From: HGM04593 sp045646965
Lineage (GTDB): Bacteria; Bacteroidota; Bacteroidia; Bacteroidales; Bacteroidaceae
Length of the DNA: 64,000 nucleotides
Assembly: GCA_045646965.1 (NCBI GenBank)
Contig: JAZRLR010000029.1
Span: 62,001-126,000 of the forward strand
Direction: 5' to 3'
Position 1 is the stretch's first letter, and every line of letters starts with the position of its first letter. The position numbers and the translations under genes were made by a program. Positions 12,501 to 18,253 of this stretch are shown in pieces. The notes below the pieces were generated by a model. The model saw only the letters and a program-made list of their open reading frames with translations. It was not told the DNA's origin and made no database searches.

Positions 12501-12895
12501 AGAATATGCTCGAGGGTGTACTCCAGAACAAATATGTAGAGGTTGCAAACAACCACATACATATGCTCAAGAACCAGAACAGCGTAACTGCAATGTACTG
12601 GGTATACGCAGAGTATAGCAACGACGGCACTATCGCCGAGGGCAACGCAGGAACCGACAATGGTGGCTATGTGAAAGCAACAGCCAACAAAGCATTCCTC
12701 GTAGTTCCCGCAGGCGAGGGCTCGGCAATGAGCTACGGCTTCAACTTCGGCGGCACAACAGGTATCGACGCAGTGGAGAGCATCACTTCGGCAGAGGGTA
12801 TATATGACCTCCAGGGCCGCAAGATTAATGAGATTACCGCTCCCGGATACTATGTAATCGACGGCAAAAAGGTGTTTGTAAACGAGGTTAAATAA
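3599..12895 (+). CDS. Giant secreted GH33 sialidase-GH95 alpha-L-fucosidase fusion protein
   Basis: A 3,098-residue protein with a signal peptide (cleavage likely after AWA, about residue 22). Order of parts seen: lectin-like segments (about 35-400); GH33 exo-alpha-sialidase (about 505-885) with the YRIPAIA motif (R520), Asp-boxes at 557-564 and 707-714, an acidic EEL motif (E734/E735), and SAYS (Y846) and LLYE (E863), fitting the usual Arg/Tyr/Glu active site; four tandem lectin-like repeats (about 897-1456); GH95 (about 1475-2230) with N1806 and N1808 in HANINVQMNYWP, E1945 in SPEHG and D2137 in QIDGNFG, matching the GH95 catalytic set as I recall it; a discoidin-like domain (about 2290-2450); helical linkers; further lectin-like segments; and a tail GIYDLQGRKI...GYYVIDGKKV (3067-3098) resembling Bacteroidales sorting tails. 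The inferred job is removal of terminal sialic acid and fucose from host mucin-type or milk glycans outside the cell. Bond specificity (alpha-1,2 fucose or galactose for GH95) is not certain. Confidence 0.93.
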   Translation: MRHKKLLSYLLMLFVSITAAWAVLPALGDALGKGVMPENGGKYYIYADTYSGGAYVNRYLYLDENGALKMSATADQDNENYVWTCTVTDGKYTFQNVGNPAKYLAHKASADAAYNFTLGKADATHAGTTIWSDAAGRYLVTKNDGSTFDQSTSTYNQASGSWCTDYVFVNYFEPSGNKITIDKNLAGAGTIAVNGTEASLPFSKYTEALTFPATITATPASDVYKFVGFFNGEENLGTSYTIETEPTASLNIEARFELDIFSDSFESGKPVQIYNSNNTSYDIKMNSQSDYAGKAVNSGTIAWGKNETWVLVGNASSFKMYSTTAGKDLALTLAGTGQNSAASLTATGSELCLTEISANQFAISPVSNTAQSLNMHGGAGMDIKLYNTTDGNSKWFFRKIDLSKKATINYTTDFEGGKFVGNNKVVGYMQTVIGDITINNTITESSTLSSGDCYFPANAAFSMSGDPLHGWTITINGGAGIAEQTIPAEGLTVDVNIAANPDDIYQYLYTTPDANGKPYRIPAIAAAPNGTIFAISDNRPCGNDIGYGEVDIKCRISNDGGATWGEEFFVANGQGGESNVMTTGYGDAAIVADRVENKLLVMMVCGKTVCHNGRWHPDSTATSPNINRVARVYATYNESKKAWEWSQPEEVTNSIYSLFLKDGQPTVTSMFIGSGRIAQSSKIKVGKYYRLYCSMWTRDGGNRVIYSDDFGGSWNILGTVDSRPAPSGDEPKCEELPDGSVLLSSRKYNGRYFNVFKYTNPETAEGSWAGVVATNEVGDLGWGGNSTNGEALLVGNVLFQSAPTGEGRSDVSVFYKVLSDDASTYTPTALSSGWTEIEISHRGSAYSAMCILPDKENIGLLYEEEPGGYCIVYRPLILKDLLTPEAYEALSAKQPKYASEKSPVWHSISFNATGNILCDNGAGNKATTVAATESNATKWNIVGSKEQFYLISKKGNYLAYDAANNRYTTSKNKSERVALTIKENLKGSWEILRKGTSKSLCEVSVARSAAGEICDSEFCGAGNQVTFNDLTPVIYNPDIFSTESSPRWFKVQFKNQNGFLTDKGDGVNVRTAVESEDATIQLWQFIGKPSDFYMKSKAGNYIYYTNSKFTASSTNKTELDLIENSAAGYYEIGRTTTANNMNQWGGAGTNQEIGEWSAGDANNPLHFIEEGAEVIDLTAKYFSTEEAPEYWWLQFNTGSAVIEDKGADTNVQTAEKSYANTKVWQLIGDKSSFNMKSKAGRYLSWNGSKFATTESAESAAELILHESSTTGCFEIQLKGNSYMNQHGGSGAGRELGTWNFGDTNNPFYFVSAEATLPTFSDEDNEYWYYIKFGNGGWTIDDKGAGNNVLTTALDDYDTQKWKVTGTKENCQIISKAGHYLIYNDNKIQASETPDAQGFKLVGTGNESYPMHFEIQHNSVSGKAFNMNAGAGNGKSIGLYDSNDSGNPLTFVAVEDVAFPEFTLAESNATAPAEKLTLWYKQSAPSTGLSNTWMEYSLPIGNGQFGASLFGGVAKDQILFNDKTLWSGGPSNYGYYLPFGSIYIEDISGDFTFNTTKPVQNYYRDLNLKTATGTVTYESAEGVKFTRQYIASNPDKAIVTKITASQPGKLSYRISMEGGKPTVDAETTYEGKYATFTGSLQTVSYNATMKVIAKGGYYSTDAEGITVEEADEVLIILAGSTDFTGSDATHKNGRAELLPADNKAIVDAVEKKGWDAVYADHVADHQYFFNRVQLELDGVENNLPTDELIQAYNAASGTRNLMLEQLYYNYGRYLSIASSRGVDLPNNLQGIWNNTCTPPWHSDIHANINVQMNYWPVSAGNLNEMYEPFLNYIINEAAQPEWKWMAHNAVDVINNALGTSTAKRDDSWTCYTENNIFGGYSTFQTNYVIANAWYVTHMWQHYRYTLDNDYLRRAFPAMKGASLFWADRMILAADGTYECPNEYSPEHGPGSENAVAHAQQIAWECIDNTLKAAEVLGGVAAGIISEEDYNLLTERLAKMDKGLAIETYEATNGWPTSRNGINVGDTILREWKYSRFYVSGDQGHRHMSHLMALFPFGQLTPASPYFEPAINSMKLRGDESTGWSMGWKINLWARALMGDRSHAILRKALKHSTSYGTDQGQGGIYYNLFDSHAPFQIDGNFGAASGINEMLLQSHTDVIDILPALPSEWSKGYVKGLKAVGDFTVDIKWEGNQARKVTITNNQGQPLYVKCEGLASAAVTVNGTPYALGNEQTINGLPCYQIESAAGAVVEIDLTNATQNDKSALTNLIKETESLINECENFYATEAALQTTDAEGAYYISTNADHNEHNTGTDGQGIAGLVDDNTDTFLHTNWSNGVSTITEAHRIDISLGEGNAVSSFMFKYATRKAQADFPQEITIYGSNGDEYEQIAVVNDNLPVGNSSESKWYTSGIINADKEYSNLRFVVTKTSHSKTADGFLFFHMAEFDFMPRTETPAYKYPEAVLLPAAITNAKNEIAEAKEAVTLTQSVSEYEATLGELQAAYDEILAAIESGSFPVLLTTDYCKPILYKIGSKRGDTKVLDYDLANTNMFGIVDNEENSLYQAWYFTKASEGKVYIHPYLAGGDVIAANSTSNSPAATWAAPIGTENHDEWQIIQVNAENGTYNIKAGDNSNYFSNNGGTSNKMGFWSGDPTGDSGSLFTFTRTNIDGCMWFNNLVVYKDVKCTLGELPEGDGVGFYTGAEAYSLAYDNATDVIADDYSTDEDYKNAYKTLRGAKEGVLINYPKEDAFYTIRSSKYPAKRIYATADGAMRFNDAAPVMQHIFKFVPAGDNNFYLYSLEYATYLSTRHGHGGGDVKANATSTNNGAEKVAIANLGKDNIVSITPVGGAMIHAQSDGTVVSWNNNDTSSASAWFIEEVADISSIAHTATMSTVGYSTLYLNYDATIPAGYEVYYAEEIVEYQGEQKVNLVKVEDVLPAHTGAIIKSVNELTAQQTLNFYYAGDEAEAIEENMLEGVLQNKYVEVANNHIHMLKNQNSVTAMYWVYAEYSNDGTIAEGNAGTDNGGYVKATANKAFLVVPAGEGSAMSYGFNFGGTTGIDAVESITSAEGIYDLQGRKINEITAPGYYVIDGKKVFVNEVK

Positions 12896-12912
12896 TTTAA
12901 AGCTTATTTAAG

Positions 12913-13080
12913 ATGAAAAAGAAAGTATATAACAGCCCCGTGGCAACATTTATCGAGGTTGCAACAAACGAGTTTATAGCTGCATCGGTGCAGTTCACAA
13001 ACGAGCGTACATCGTCGAGCGACGGTGACCAGTTGGCCGGCAAACAGCAGGGCCAGTGGGGAAATATTTGGAGTAAGTAA
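12913..13080 (+). CDS. Small 55-residue protein of unknown function, WGNIW-type C-terminus
   Basis: Starts with ATG 17 bases after the stop of the giant glycosidase and ends just before a strong terminator, so it is probably cotranscribed with it. It begins MKKKVYNSPVATFIEV, continues through a short hydrophobic EFIAAS segment (about residues 20-25), then a polar Ser/Asp/Gln-rich middle, and ends QWGNIWSK. It aligns with the small protein at 39,547-39,702 (MKKK start, IEV/IEI, IAAS, GD, WGxxW end). That shared design, its position and its codon use support a real gene. I recall similar short hypothetical proteins in Bacteroidales but know of no function. The hydrophobic part is too short for a normal signal peptide. 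A peptide precursor, a small regulator or an interaction peptide are only guesses. Confidence 0.75.
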   Translation: MKKKVYNSPVATFIEVATNEFIAASVQFTNERTSSSDGDQLAGKQQGQWGNIWSK

Positions 13081-13099
13081 AATTATCTCCCTATAACGC

Positions 13100-13136
13100 C
13101 ATCGGGCTGCGCAAGTGCGCAGCCCGATGTTTTTTT
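13100..13136 (+). terminator. Strong intrinsic terminator after the giant gene and small ORF
   Basis: Perfect 13-bp stem (CATCGGGCTGCGC and its complement) around an AAGT loop, followed by seven T. It closes the giant gene/small ORF unit. Confidence 0.93.
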
Positions 13137-13429
13137 GCAGACATTTGACCTATAACTGAAACGCGCTCTTGCCACGAAGCGCCCATAGAAAACAAAAGAA
13201 CCAAAAAGAACAGAGCACGCAATAAAAGCACATAAAGCAATAAGTACCAAAGCATAAGCAGGGAATTATGTTATATTTATTTGTGGCAAATGCTTTTGTT
13301 TCTCCCATATTAATAAAAAACTGCTGCTATTAAATTGTTTGTTAATAATTTTGTATTAATTTTGCTGAAATTGGTTTTGTATAACAAATTCCGACATACC
13401 ATATATACCGGATTTAAAAATATTGCAAA
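13137..13429. other. A+T-rich intergenic leader of the polysaccharide locus, no gene seen
   Basis: No credible ORF. It holds the promoter described at 13335-13365 and a TATTTGTGGCAAA block at 13278-13290 that recurs exactly upstream of capE. No inverted repeats that would suggest an invertible promoter were seen. Confidence 0.6.
13335..13365 (+). promoter_or_regulatory. Putative promoter of the first polysaccharide block
   Basis: TTG at 13335-13337, a 19-base spacer, then TAATTTTGC at 13357-13365, matching the Bacteroidota -33/-7 arrangement. The first ATG follows about 64 bases later. Confidence 0.55.
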
Positions 13430-14536
13430 ATGAAAATACTTGAAATAATACCTACATTGGCAGCCGGCGGAGGCGAACGCTTTGTTGTAGATTTATCAAA
13501 CGAGCTTGCAAAAAACAAAGAGAACGAGATAGAGCTCCTCACCATAAAAGACGACACAATTGATAACAACGGATTCAATAAAAGAGATTTGAGTTCCGAT
13601 GTTAAATATGAGTGTTTGAACATAAAAAGATACTCATTAGGAACTCTCATAGATATGTACAAGAAGCTCAAGGAAATAAAGCCCGACATTGTACATTTTC
13701 ACCTGGCAAGCGCTATGAATGTTCTTTTTTTGGCAATATTTCTATACAGAAAACCTGTATACATACAAACTCTTCACGGCAGAGCCGATAAGCAGCAAAC
13801 CAATTACATTGGATATTTGTTAAGAAAAATCATCTATAAATTCTCTTTGGTGAAAATAAAGACAATATCCGACGACAATGACAAGAAATTCAAGGAATTC
13901 TATAAAGCCAAAAGCTACGGAGTCATTTATAACGGCAGAACTCATCTCAAGCCGGTAGACGCCGAGAGTGTAAAAAAAGAGATTGACTCTTACAAAAAAA
14001 ACGAAGACACTCTTGTATTCATACACGTTGCACGTTTCCACCCCGAAAAGAACCAAGAGCTTCTCATAAACTCGTTCAACAAAATAATCGCATCGGGTGC
14101 AAATGTAACGCTCATAATTCTTGGAGCACTTTTTGACACCCCCGCAGCAAAGCCCTTGGTAGAAAAAGCAAACAAGAATATTCATTTCCTGGGGCTTAAA
14201 TCAAACGTGGGCGACTACCTCAGAAACTCCGATGCTTTTGTGCTCTCATCGCACAACGAAGGAATGCCCATCAGCCTGATTGAGGCGATGTCGTGCAAAT
14301 GTGCATTGATTTCGACACCGGTAAGCGGCTGCGTCGATATTATAAAGAACGGGGTAAACGGATATATATCCAAAGACTTCACAGAGCAGGAATTTATCAA
14401 AGCCATATCAAGCTACATAAACTCACACAGCGATATAAACAAAGAGAACATTTATAAACATTACGTCGAGAATCTGTCGATAGAAAAATGTGCCGAAAAT
14501 TATAGTTCATTCTTTAATGAAAGTATAAAACAATAA
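13430..14536 (+). CDS. Glycosyltransferase family 4 protein
   Basis: A 368-residue GT4-type retaining glycosyltransferase with a GT-B fold, expected on the cytoplasmic face of the membrane adding one sugar to a lipid-linked surface polysaccharide. The N-terminus has the typical PTLAAGGGERFVVDLS loop (residues about 9-24), HFHL and a TLHGR segment; the C-terminal half has VARFHPEKNQELL, ILGA, and the donor-binding SSHNEGMPISLIEAMSC with its EX7E-type acidic pair. Codons are strikingly A+T-rich (AAA, ATA, AAC), unlike the giant gene before it. It is first in a block of four genes with gaps of 18, 37 and 27 bases. Donor and acceptor sugars cannot be told. Confidence 0.88.
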   Translation: MKILEIIPTLAAGGGERFVVDLSNELAKNKENEIELLTIKDDTIDNNGFNKRDLSSDVKYECLNIKRYSLGTLIDMYKKLKEIKPDIVHFHLASAMNVLFLAIFLYRKPVYIQTLHGRADKQQTNYIGYLLRKIIYKFSLVKIKTISDDNDKKFKEFYKAKSYGVIYNGRTHLKPVDAESVKKEIDSYKKNEDTLVFIHVARFHPEKNQELLINSFNKIIASGANVTLIILGALFDTPAAKPLVEKANKNIHFLGLKSNVGDYLRNSDAFVLSSHNEGMPISLIEAMSCKCALISTPVSGCVDIIKNGVNGYISKDFTEQEFIKAISSYINSHSDINKENIYKHYVENLSIEKCAENYSSFFNESIKQ

Positions 14537-14554
14537 GCCACAAGATAAATTCCT

Positions 14555-15718
14555 ATGATAGAATTTATAGATAAAATATCGATAAACCAACAGTTCTGCC
14601 AGCAGTGCGGAGCTTGTTTGGCTGTTTGCAGGCAGCACGCAATCACAAGCCAAAGAGATGAAAAGACAGGCTTGCTTAAGATAAGCATTGACCACGACAA
14701 GTGCATCAACTGCAAATTGTGTCACAAAGTATGCCCTGCAAACAAAGATTCCCGAATAGAGAATATCGAAGAATATTGCAAAAGCAAGAGCTATTTCTTG
14801 GGGCATAACAAAGACAATGAAATTCGTCGCAAGGCCTCGTCGGGTGGCATTGCACGCAGCATAATAGTAGAGGGACTTGCCAGTGGCTTTTTCGACGGGG
14901 TTTATACGTTGAAGAAAACAGACCGATACCCGTTTGCCGAAGGCTGCTTCTACACAAAAGAGAACCTGCCAGCATTTGACGACATACCCAACTCGGTGTA
15001 CCATTCGGTTCCTTTGAATGAGAATATGGCAGAGATAACGAAATGCAAGCGCCTGCTCATCGTGGGAACATCGTGCCAGTTAAGGTCTCTACAAGCGTAT
15101 CTTAAAAACAGATGCGAAGAGTTGTATACCTTATGCATATTCTGCAAACAGCAAAAAAACTTCAAGTCGAGCCAGTTCATAGCAAAACTTGCAAAAGAAG
15201 AAATCAGAACTTTTGACGACATAAAAACATATTCATATCGCGGAAACGGCTGGCCCGGAGTTTGCGAATTCAATGGCAAAAAAGTTCTGTACGGAATTGC
15301 AGCACAAATGCCTTTTGGCAAAAAGTTGTGGACCGTACTCGGATGCGACGTATGCGGAAACCCGTTTGGCGACAACGCCGACATAACAGTTCTCGACCCC
15401 TGGCACATTAATTTAGATGACAAGTTGGGAGATAATTTGATTGTAGTACACAGCGAGAAAGGAGAGCAGCTACTCAAGTCTATAAGTTGTATAGAAGCTA
15501 AAAAAGCGAGCTACGAAGAGATTGAAATATCACTTTCCTTAAACGACATCAAAAGAAAGAACAGACTCATAAACTTCTTCCGCGGAACAGAAAGTGACAA
15601 GAATATCCTAAAGGAAGGCAAGCTCTTTGTAAAAAAGAGAAAACGCCTTGAGTGTTTCCTCGAGAACACCCCTCGCTTGCCATTAATTGTGTATAGGATT
15701 TTGGCAAGAATCATTTAA
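14555..15718 (+). CDS. Coenzyme F420 hydrogenase/dehydrogenase beta-subunit-like Fe-S protein
   Basis: A 387-residue protein with two N-terminal 4Fe-4S clusters (CQQCGACLAVC and CINCKLCHKVCP, about residues 15-55), followed by the FrhB-type N- and C-terminal domains seen by RRKASSGGIARSI and LIVGTSCQLRSLQAYL and a late Cys pair (GCDVCGNPFGDNADI). Members of this family are frequent in Bacteroidota polysaccharide loci, next to pyruvyltransferase-like genes, as here; they probably carry out a flavin- or Fe-S-based redox step on a sugar or nucleotide sugar and do not need F420. The substrate is unknown. Codon use is A+T-rich like its neighbours. Confidence 0.85.
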   Translation: MIEFIDKISINQQFCQQCGACLAVCRQHAITSQRDEKTGLLKISIDHDKCINCKLCHKVCPANKDSRIENIEEYCKSKSYFLGHNKDNEIRRKASSGGIARSIIVEGLASGFFDGVYTLKKTDRYPFAEGCFYTKENLPAFDDIPNSVYHSVPLNENMAEITKCKRLLIVGTSCQLRSLQAYLKNRCEELYTLCIFCKQQKNFKSSQFIAKLAKEEIRTFDDIKTYSYRGNGWPGVCEFNGKKVLYGIAAQMPFGKKLWTVLGCDVCGNPFGDNADITVLDPWHINLDDKLGDNLIVVHSEKGEQLLKSISCIEAKKASYEEIEISLSLNDIKRKNRLINFFRGTESDKNILKEGKLFVKKRKRLECFLENTPRLPLIVYRILARII

Positions 15719-15755
15719 TGAACCACTTATTACAGAACATAAAACAACAATAATT

Positions 15756-17027
15756 ATGAAATTCATTATAACAGAAGCATACGCGCCCGAGAATGTAGGT
15801 TCAATGGCTCTCATTGAAAATGCAGTTAAAATAGCGAAAAGCATTGACGCCAATTGCGAGATAACAGTATTTGCAGCATCAAAAGAAGGGGTACGCAACA
15901 CTCTTGCAAAAAAATACTCAATGGACAACATTGAGGTAACAGACGACTTCTTTCTGTTCCCCGAAAGTTGTGGAAAACTCACAAAACTGGCTTGGGGAGC
16001 ATCTACCTTGCTGACTATCATATACACACGCATATTGCTTATGCTCACCAAGAAACCCTACTATTTCTTGTGTGGACGTCGAAGAAAACTTTTCAAGACA
16101 GTGTGCGACGCCGACTACATCTTCTGCATTGGCGCAGAGCGCATAAACGACATATACTACAAAACTGCATACCTTTCAATGGAGGCACTTGAGATGTATG
16201 AAAAGGTAGGCGCCAAACTGATACATATGTCACTCACTATCGGCCCCGTATTCAACAATTCTACAATAAAGAAAGCCAGCAAAGTACTCGACAAATCACA
16301 CGGTATTCTTGTACGCGACCAAAAATCATACGACCTTTTGAGTGAATTAAAAGTAACATCACCAAAGTCTTTCAAATCGTACGACATTGCGATATTGCAG
16401 GACTTACCCGAAGCATCAAAAGGCGAGCAACTTGTAAAAAGACTGAACTTGCCAAGCGAATACATCTGCTGCTCGGTAATATATTGGGCGTTCCGCAAAT
16501 GCGAAGGCCCCACAAGACTCGAGGAATACTATAGCTCACTTGCCGAAACACTCGACTACATAGTTGAGAAGTACAACATTGACATAGTTGTTACGCCTAC
16601 AGTCGTTGGCAGATATCGAATCGACGACATTGCGTCGGGCAGAGCGATGTATGAATATGTAAAAAACAAGAGCAGAGTACATTTGATTGAGGAATTGCTT
16701 ACACCATCGGAGTTATCGTATATCTATTCAAAATCGAAATTCTCTATCGTGACAAGAATGCACGCTGCAATACTTTGTACAGGAGCAGGCAATCGCCCCA
16801 TCATTGCCATAAACTATTTGTACAAATTGAGAGAATATATGAAAAACATCGACTTCGAGGATTATTCTATCGACATAGACTACTGCAACGCAAAAGATTT
16901 GAAGATATTTGTCGATAGAATGTTCGAGAAATATGACGAGAACTGCATAAAGCTAAAGAACAATATAGGCAAGATGAGAGACAAGTTGATGGCAGATATC
17001 AACAGCTTGAATCTCAACAAGAAATAA
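15756..17027 (+). CDS. Polysaccharide pyruvyltransferase family protein (WcaK/CsaB-like)
   Basis: A 423-residue protein of the polysaccharide pyruvyltransferase family, which transfers pyruvate from PEP to sugars as a ketal, or in some members a different group. Seen: an N-terminal AYAPENVGSMALIENAVKIA loop (residues 8-27, within the usual N-terminal G-N-x-G-type region), ILVRDQKSYDLL near the middle, and a C-terminal VTRMHAAILCTGAGNRPIIAINY that matches the family's R-x-H-x-x-I-x-x-x-x-x-G-x-P pattern. The ATG at 15756 is chosen; an in-frame extension to 15687 overlaps the previous gene and lacks family features. It lies directly after the FrhB-like gene, its common partner. Confidence 0.86.
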   Translation: MKFIITEAYAPENVGSMALIENAVKIAKSIDANCEITVFAASKEGVRNTLAKKYSMDNIEVTDDFFLFPESCGKLTKLAWGASTLLTIIYTRILLMLTKKPYYFLCGRRRKLFKTVCDADYIFCIGAERINDIYYKTAYLSMEALEMYEKVGAKLIHMSLTIGPVFNNSTIKKASKVLDKSHGILVRDQKSYDLLSELKVTSPKSFKSYDIAILQDLPEASKGEQLVKRLNLPSEYICCSVIYWAFRKCEGPTRLEEYYSSLAETLDYIVEKYNIDIVVTPTVVGRYRIDDIASGRAMYEYVKNKSRVHLIEELLTPSELSYIYSKSKFSIVTRMHAAILCTGAGNRPIIAINYLYKLREYMKNIDFEDYSIDIDYCNAKDLKIFVDRMFEKYDENCIKLKNNIGKMRDKLMADINSLNLNKK

Positions 17028-17054
17028 CAGCTATATACCCCCGAATAAACAGAT

Positions 17055-18086
17055 ATGAAACGCAAAGTTCTTGTTGTATCTACCTCGAGCCGTTCACGCG
17101 GAGGCATAGCAACCGTTGTCAGCGCCATAAGCAAGCAGGAAGTATGGAAGAAATACAATTGCAGCTGGATTGAGACGCACATAGACAAAGGCTATGCGCA
17201 GAAGCTATGGTACTTGTTCAGCGCACTGCTGAAGTTTATCATACTATTGCCATTTTCCGGCATTGTACACATACACGTCAGCACCACCGTGTCGGCAAAC
17301 AGAAAGTATATATTCTTTAAACTTGCGAAACTGTTTGGCAAAAAGACCGTGATACACCTGCACTGCGGCTCGCAGCTGTCCGAAATATGGAACGGCAAGT
17401 ACGAAGATATGTTCACCAATTGCGATATCTGCCTTACACTTTCAAACGGCATAAAGGATTATATTACATCGAGAATCACTCCCAAAGGGAAATTCGATGT
17501 TCTATATAACCCCTGCCCCGATGTATCGTGCGAGAACGGCACAAAAGAGGAAAATAAAACAATTCTGTTTGCCGCAACATTGTACAAAGCCAAAGGCTAC
17601 CTCGACCTGATTGAGGCATTCGGAAAAATTGCAAAAAAACACCCCGAGTGGCGTTTGCTCATCGCCGGAAACGGTGACACGCAGGAGGGCATTTCTATGG
17701 CTCATAAATATGGCGTAGAAGAGCGCGTGGAGTTTCTCGGCTGGATAAAAGACAAAAGAAAAGAAGAGATATTCGGAACGTCTACAATATTCTGCCTGCC
17801 AAGCTATGCCGAAGGCTTCCCTATGGCAATTCTCGACGCCTGGGCATATGGTATGCCTGTGGTGACGACACCCGTGGGCGGCATTCCCGACATTGTGATA
17901 GACGGAAAGAACGGCTTGCTTTTCACCCCCGGAGACACCGAAACCCTCTCAAGCAAGCTCGAGCTGCTAATCAACGACGAGAGCTTGAGAAACAGACTTT
18001 CGAAGGAGAGCTACAAGCTGTCAAAAACAAGTTTCAGTTTAAAGACTATGTCCGAAAGATTGTCGGCCATATATAAGACACTGTAA
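17055..18086 (+). CDS. Glycosyltransferase family 4 protein
   Basis: A 343-residue GT4/GT-B glycosyltransferase. N-terminal SRGGIATVVSAI loop near residue 15, HIHVSTTVSA and VIHLHCGS; the C-terminal donor domain starts at about residue 170 (ILFAATLYKAKGYLDLIEAF), with LLIAGNGD, FLGWI and PSYAEGFPMAILDAWAYGMP followed by GIPDIVIDGKNGLLF. Last gene of the first polysaccharide block: 27 bases after the pyruvyltransferase-like gene, with a 167-base gap and a new promoter before capE. Substrate unknown. Confidence 0.9.
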   Translation: MKRKVLVVSTSSRSRGGIATVVSAISKQEVWKKYNCSWIETHIDKGYAQKLWYLFSALLKFIILLPFSGIVHIHVSTTVSANRKYIFFKLAKLFGKKTVIHLHCGSQLSEIWNGKYEDMFTNCDICLTLSNGIKDYITSRITPKGKFDVLYNPCPDVSCENGTKEENKTILFAATLYKAKGYLDLIEAFGKIAKKHPEWRLLIAGNGDTQEGISMAHKYGVEERVEFLGWIKDKRKEEIFGTSTIFCLPSYAEGFPMAILDAWAYGMPVVTTPVGGIPDIVIDGKNGLLFTPGDTETLSSKLELLINDESLRNRLSKESYKLSKTSFSLKTMSERLSAIYKTL

Positions 18087-18170
18087 CCAAGCCAATTGCC
18101 AACCCCTCGAAAATATACACGATAAAGAATAAAAGAATTTGGTTTTTGGTAAAATAATATAAATTTTATT

Positions 18171-18178
18171 TATATTTG
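18171..18178 (+). promoter_or_regulatory. Putative -7 element for the capE-wecG block
   Basis: TATATTTG matches TAnnTTTG. It overlaps the TATTTGTGGCAAA block (18173-18185) shared with the leader of the first polysaccharide block. A TTG lies 22 bases upstream. Confidence 0.5.
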
Positions 18179-18253
18179 TGGCAAAATGAGAGTTTTGCAC
18201 TAATGCGAGACACTGGTAAAAGAAATAATATAAAATAATAAAGAATAAACGTT

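Noticed and set aside
13081..13429. Invertible promoter of the polysaccharide locus
   Set aside because: No flanking inverted repeats of the kind that Bacteroides invertases use were found.
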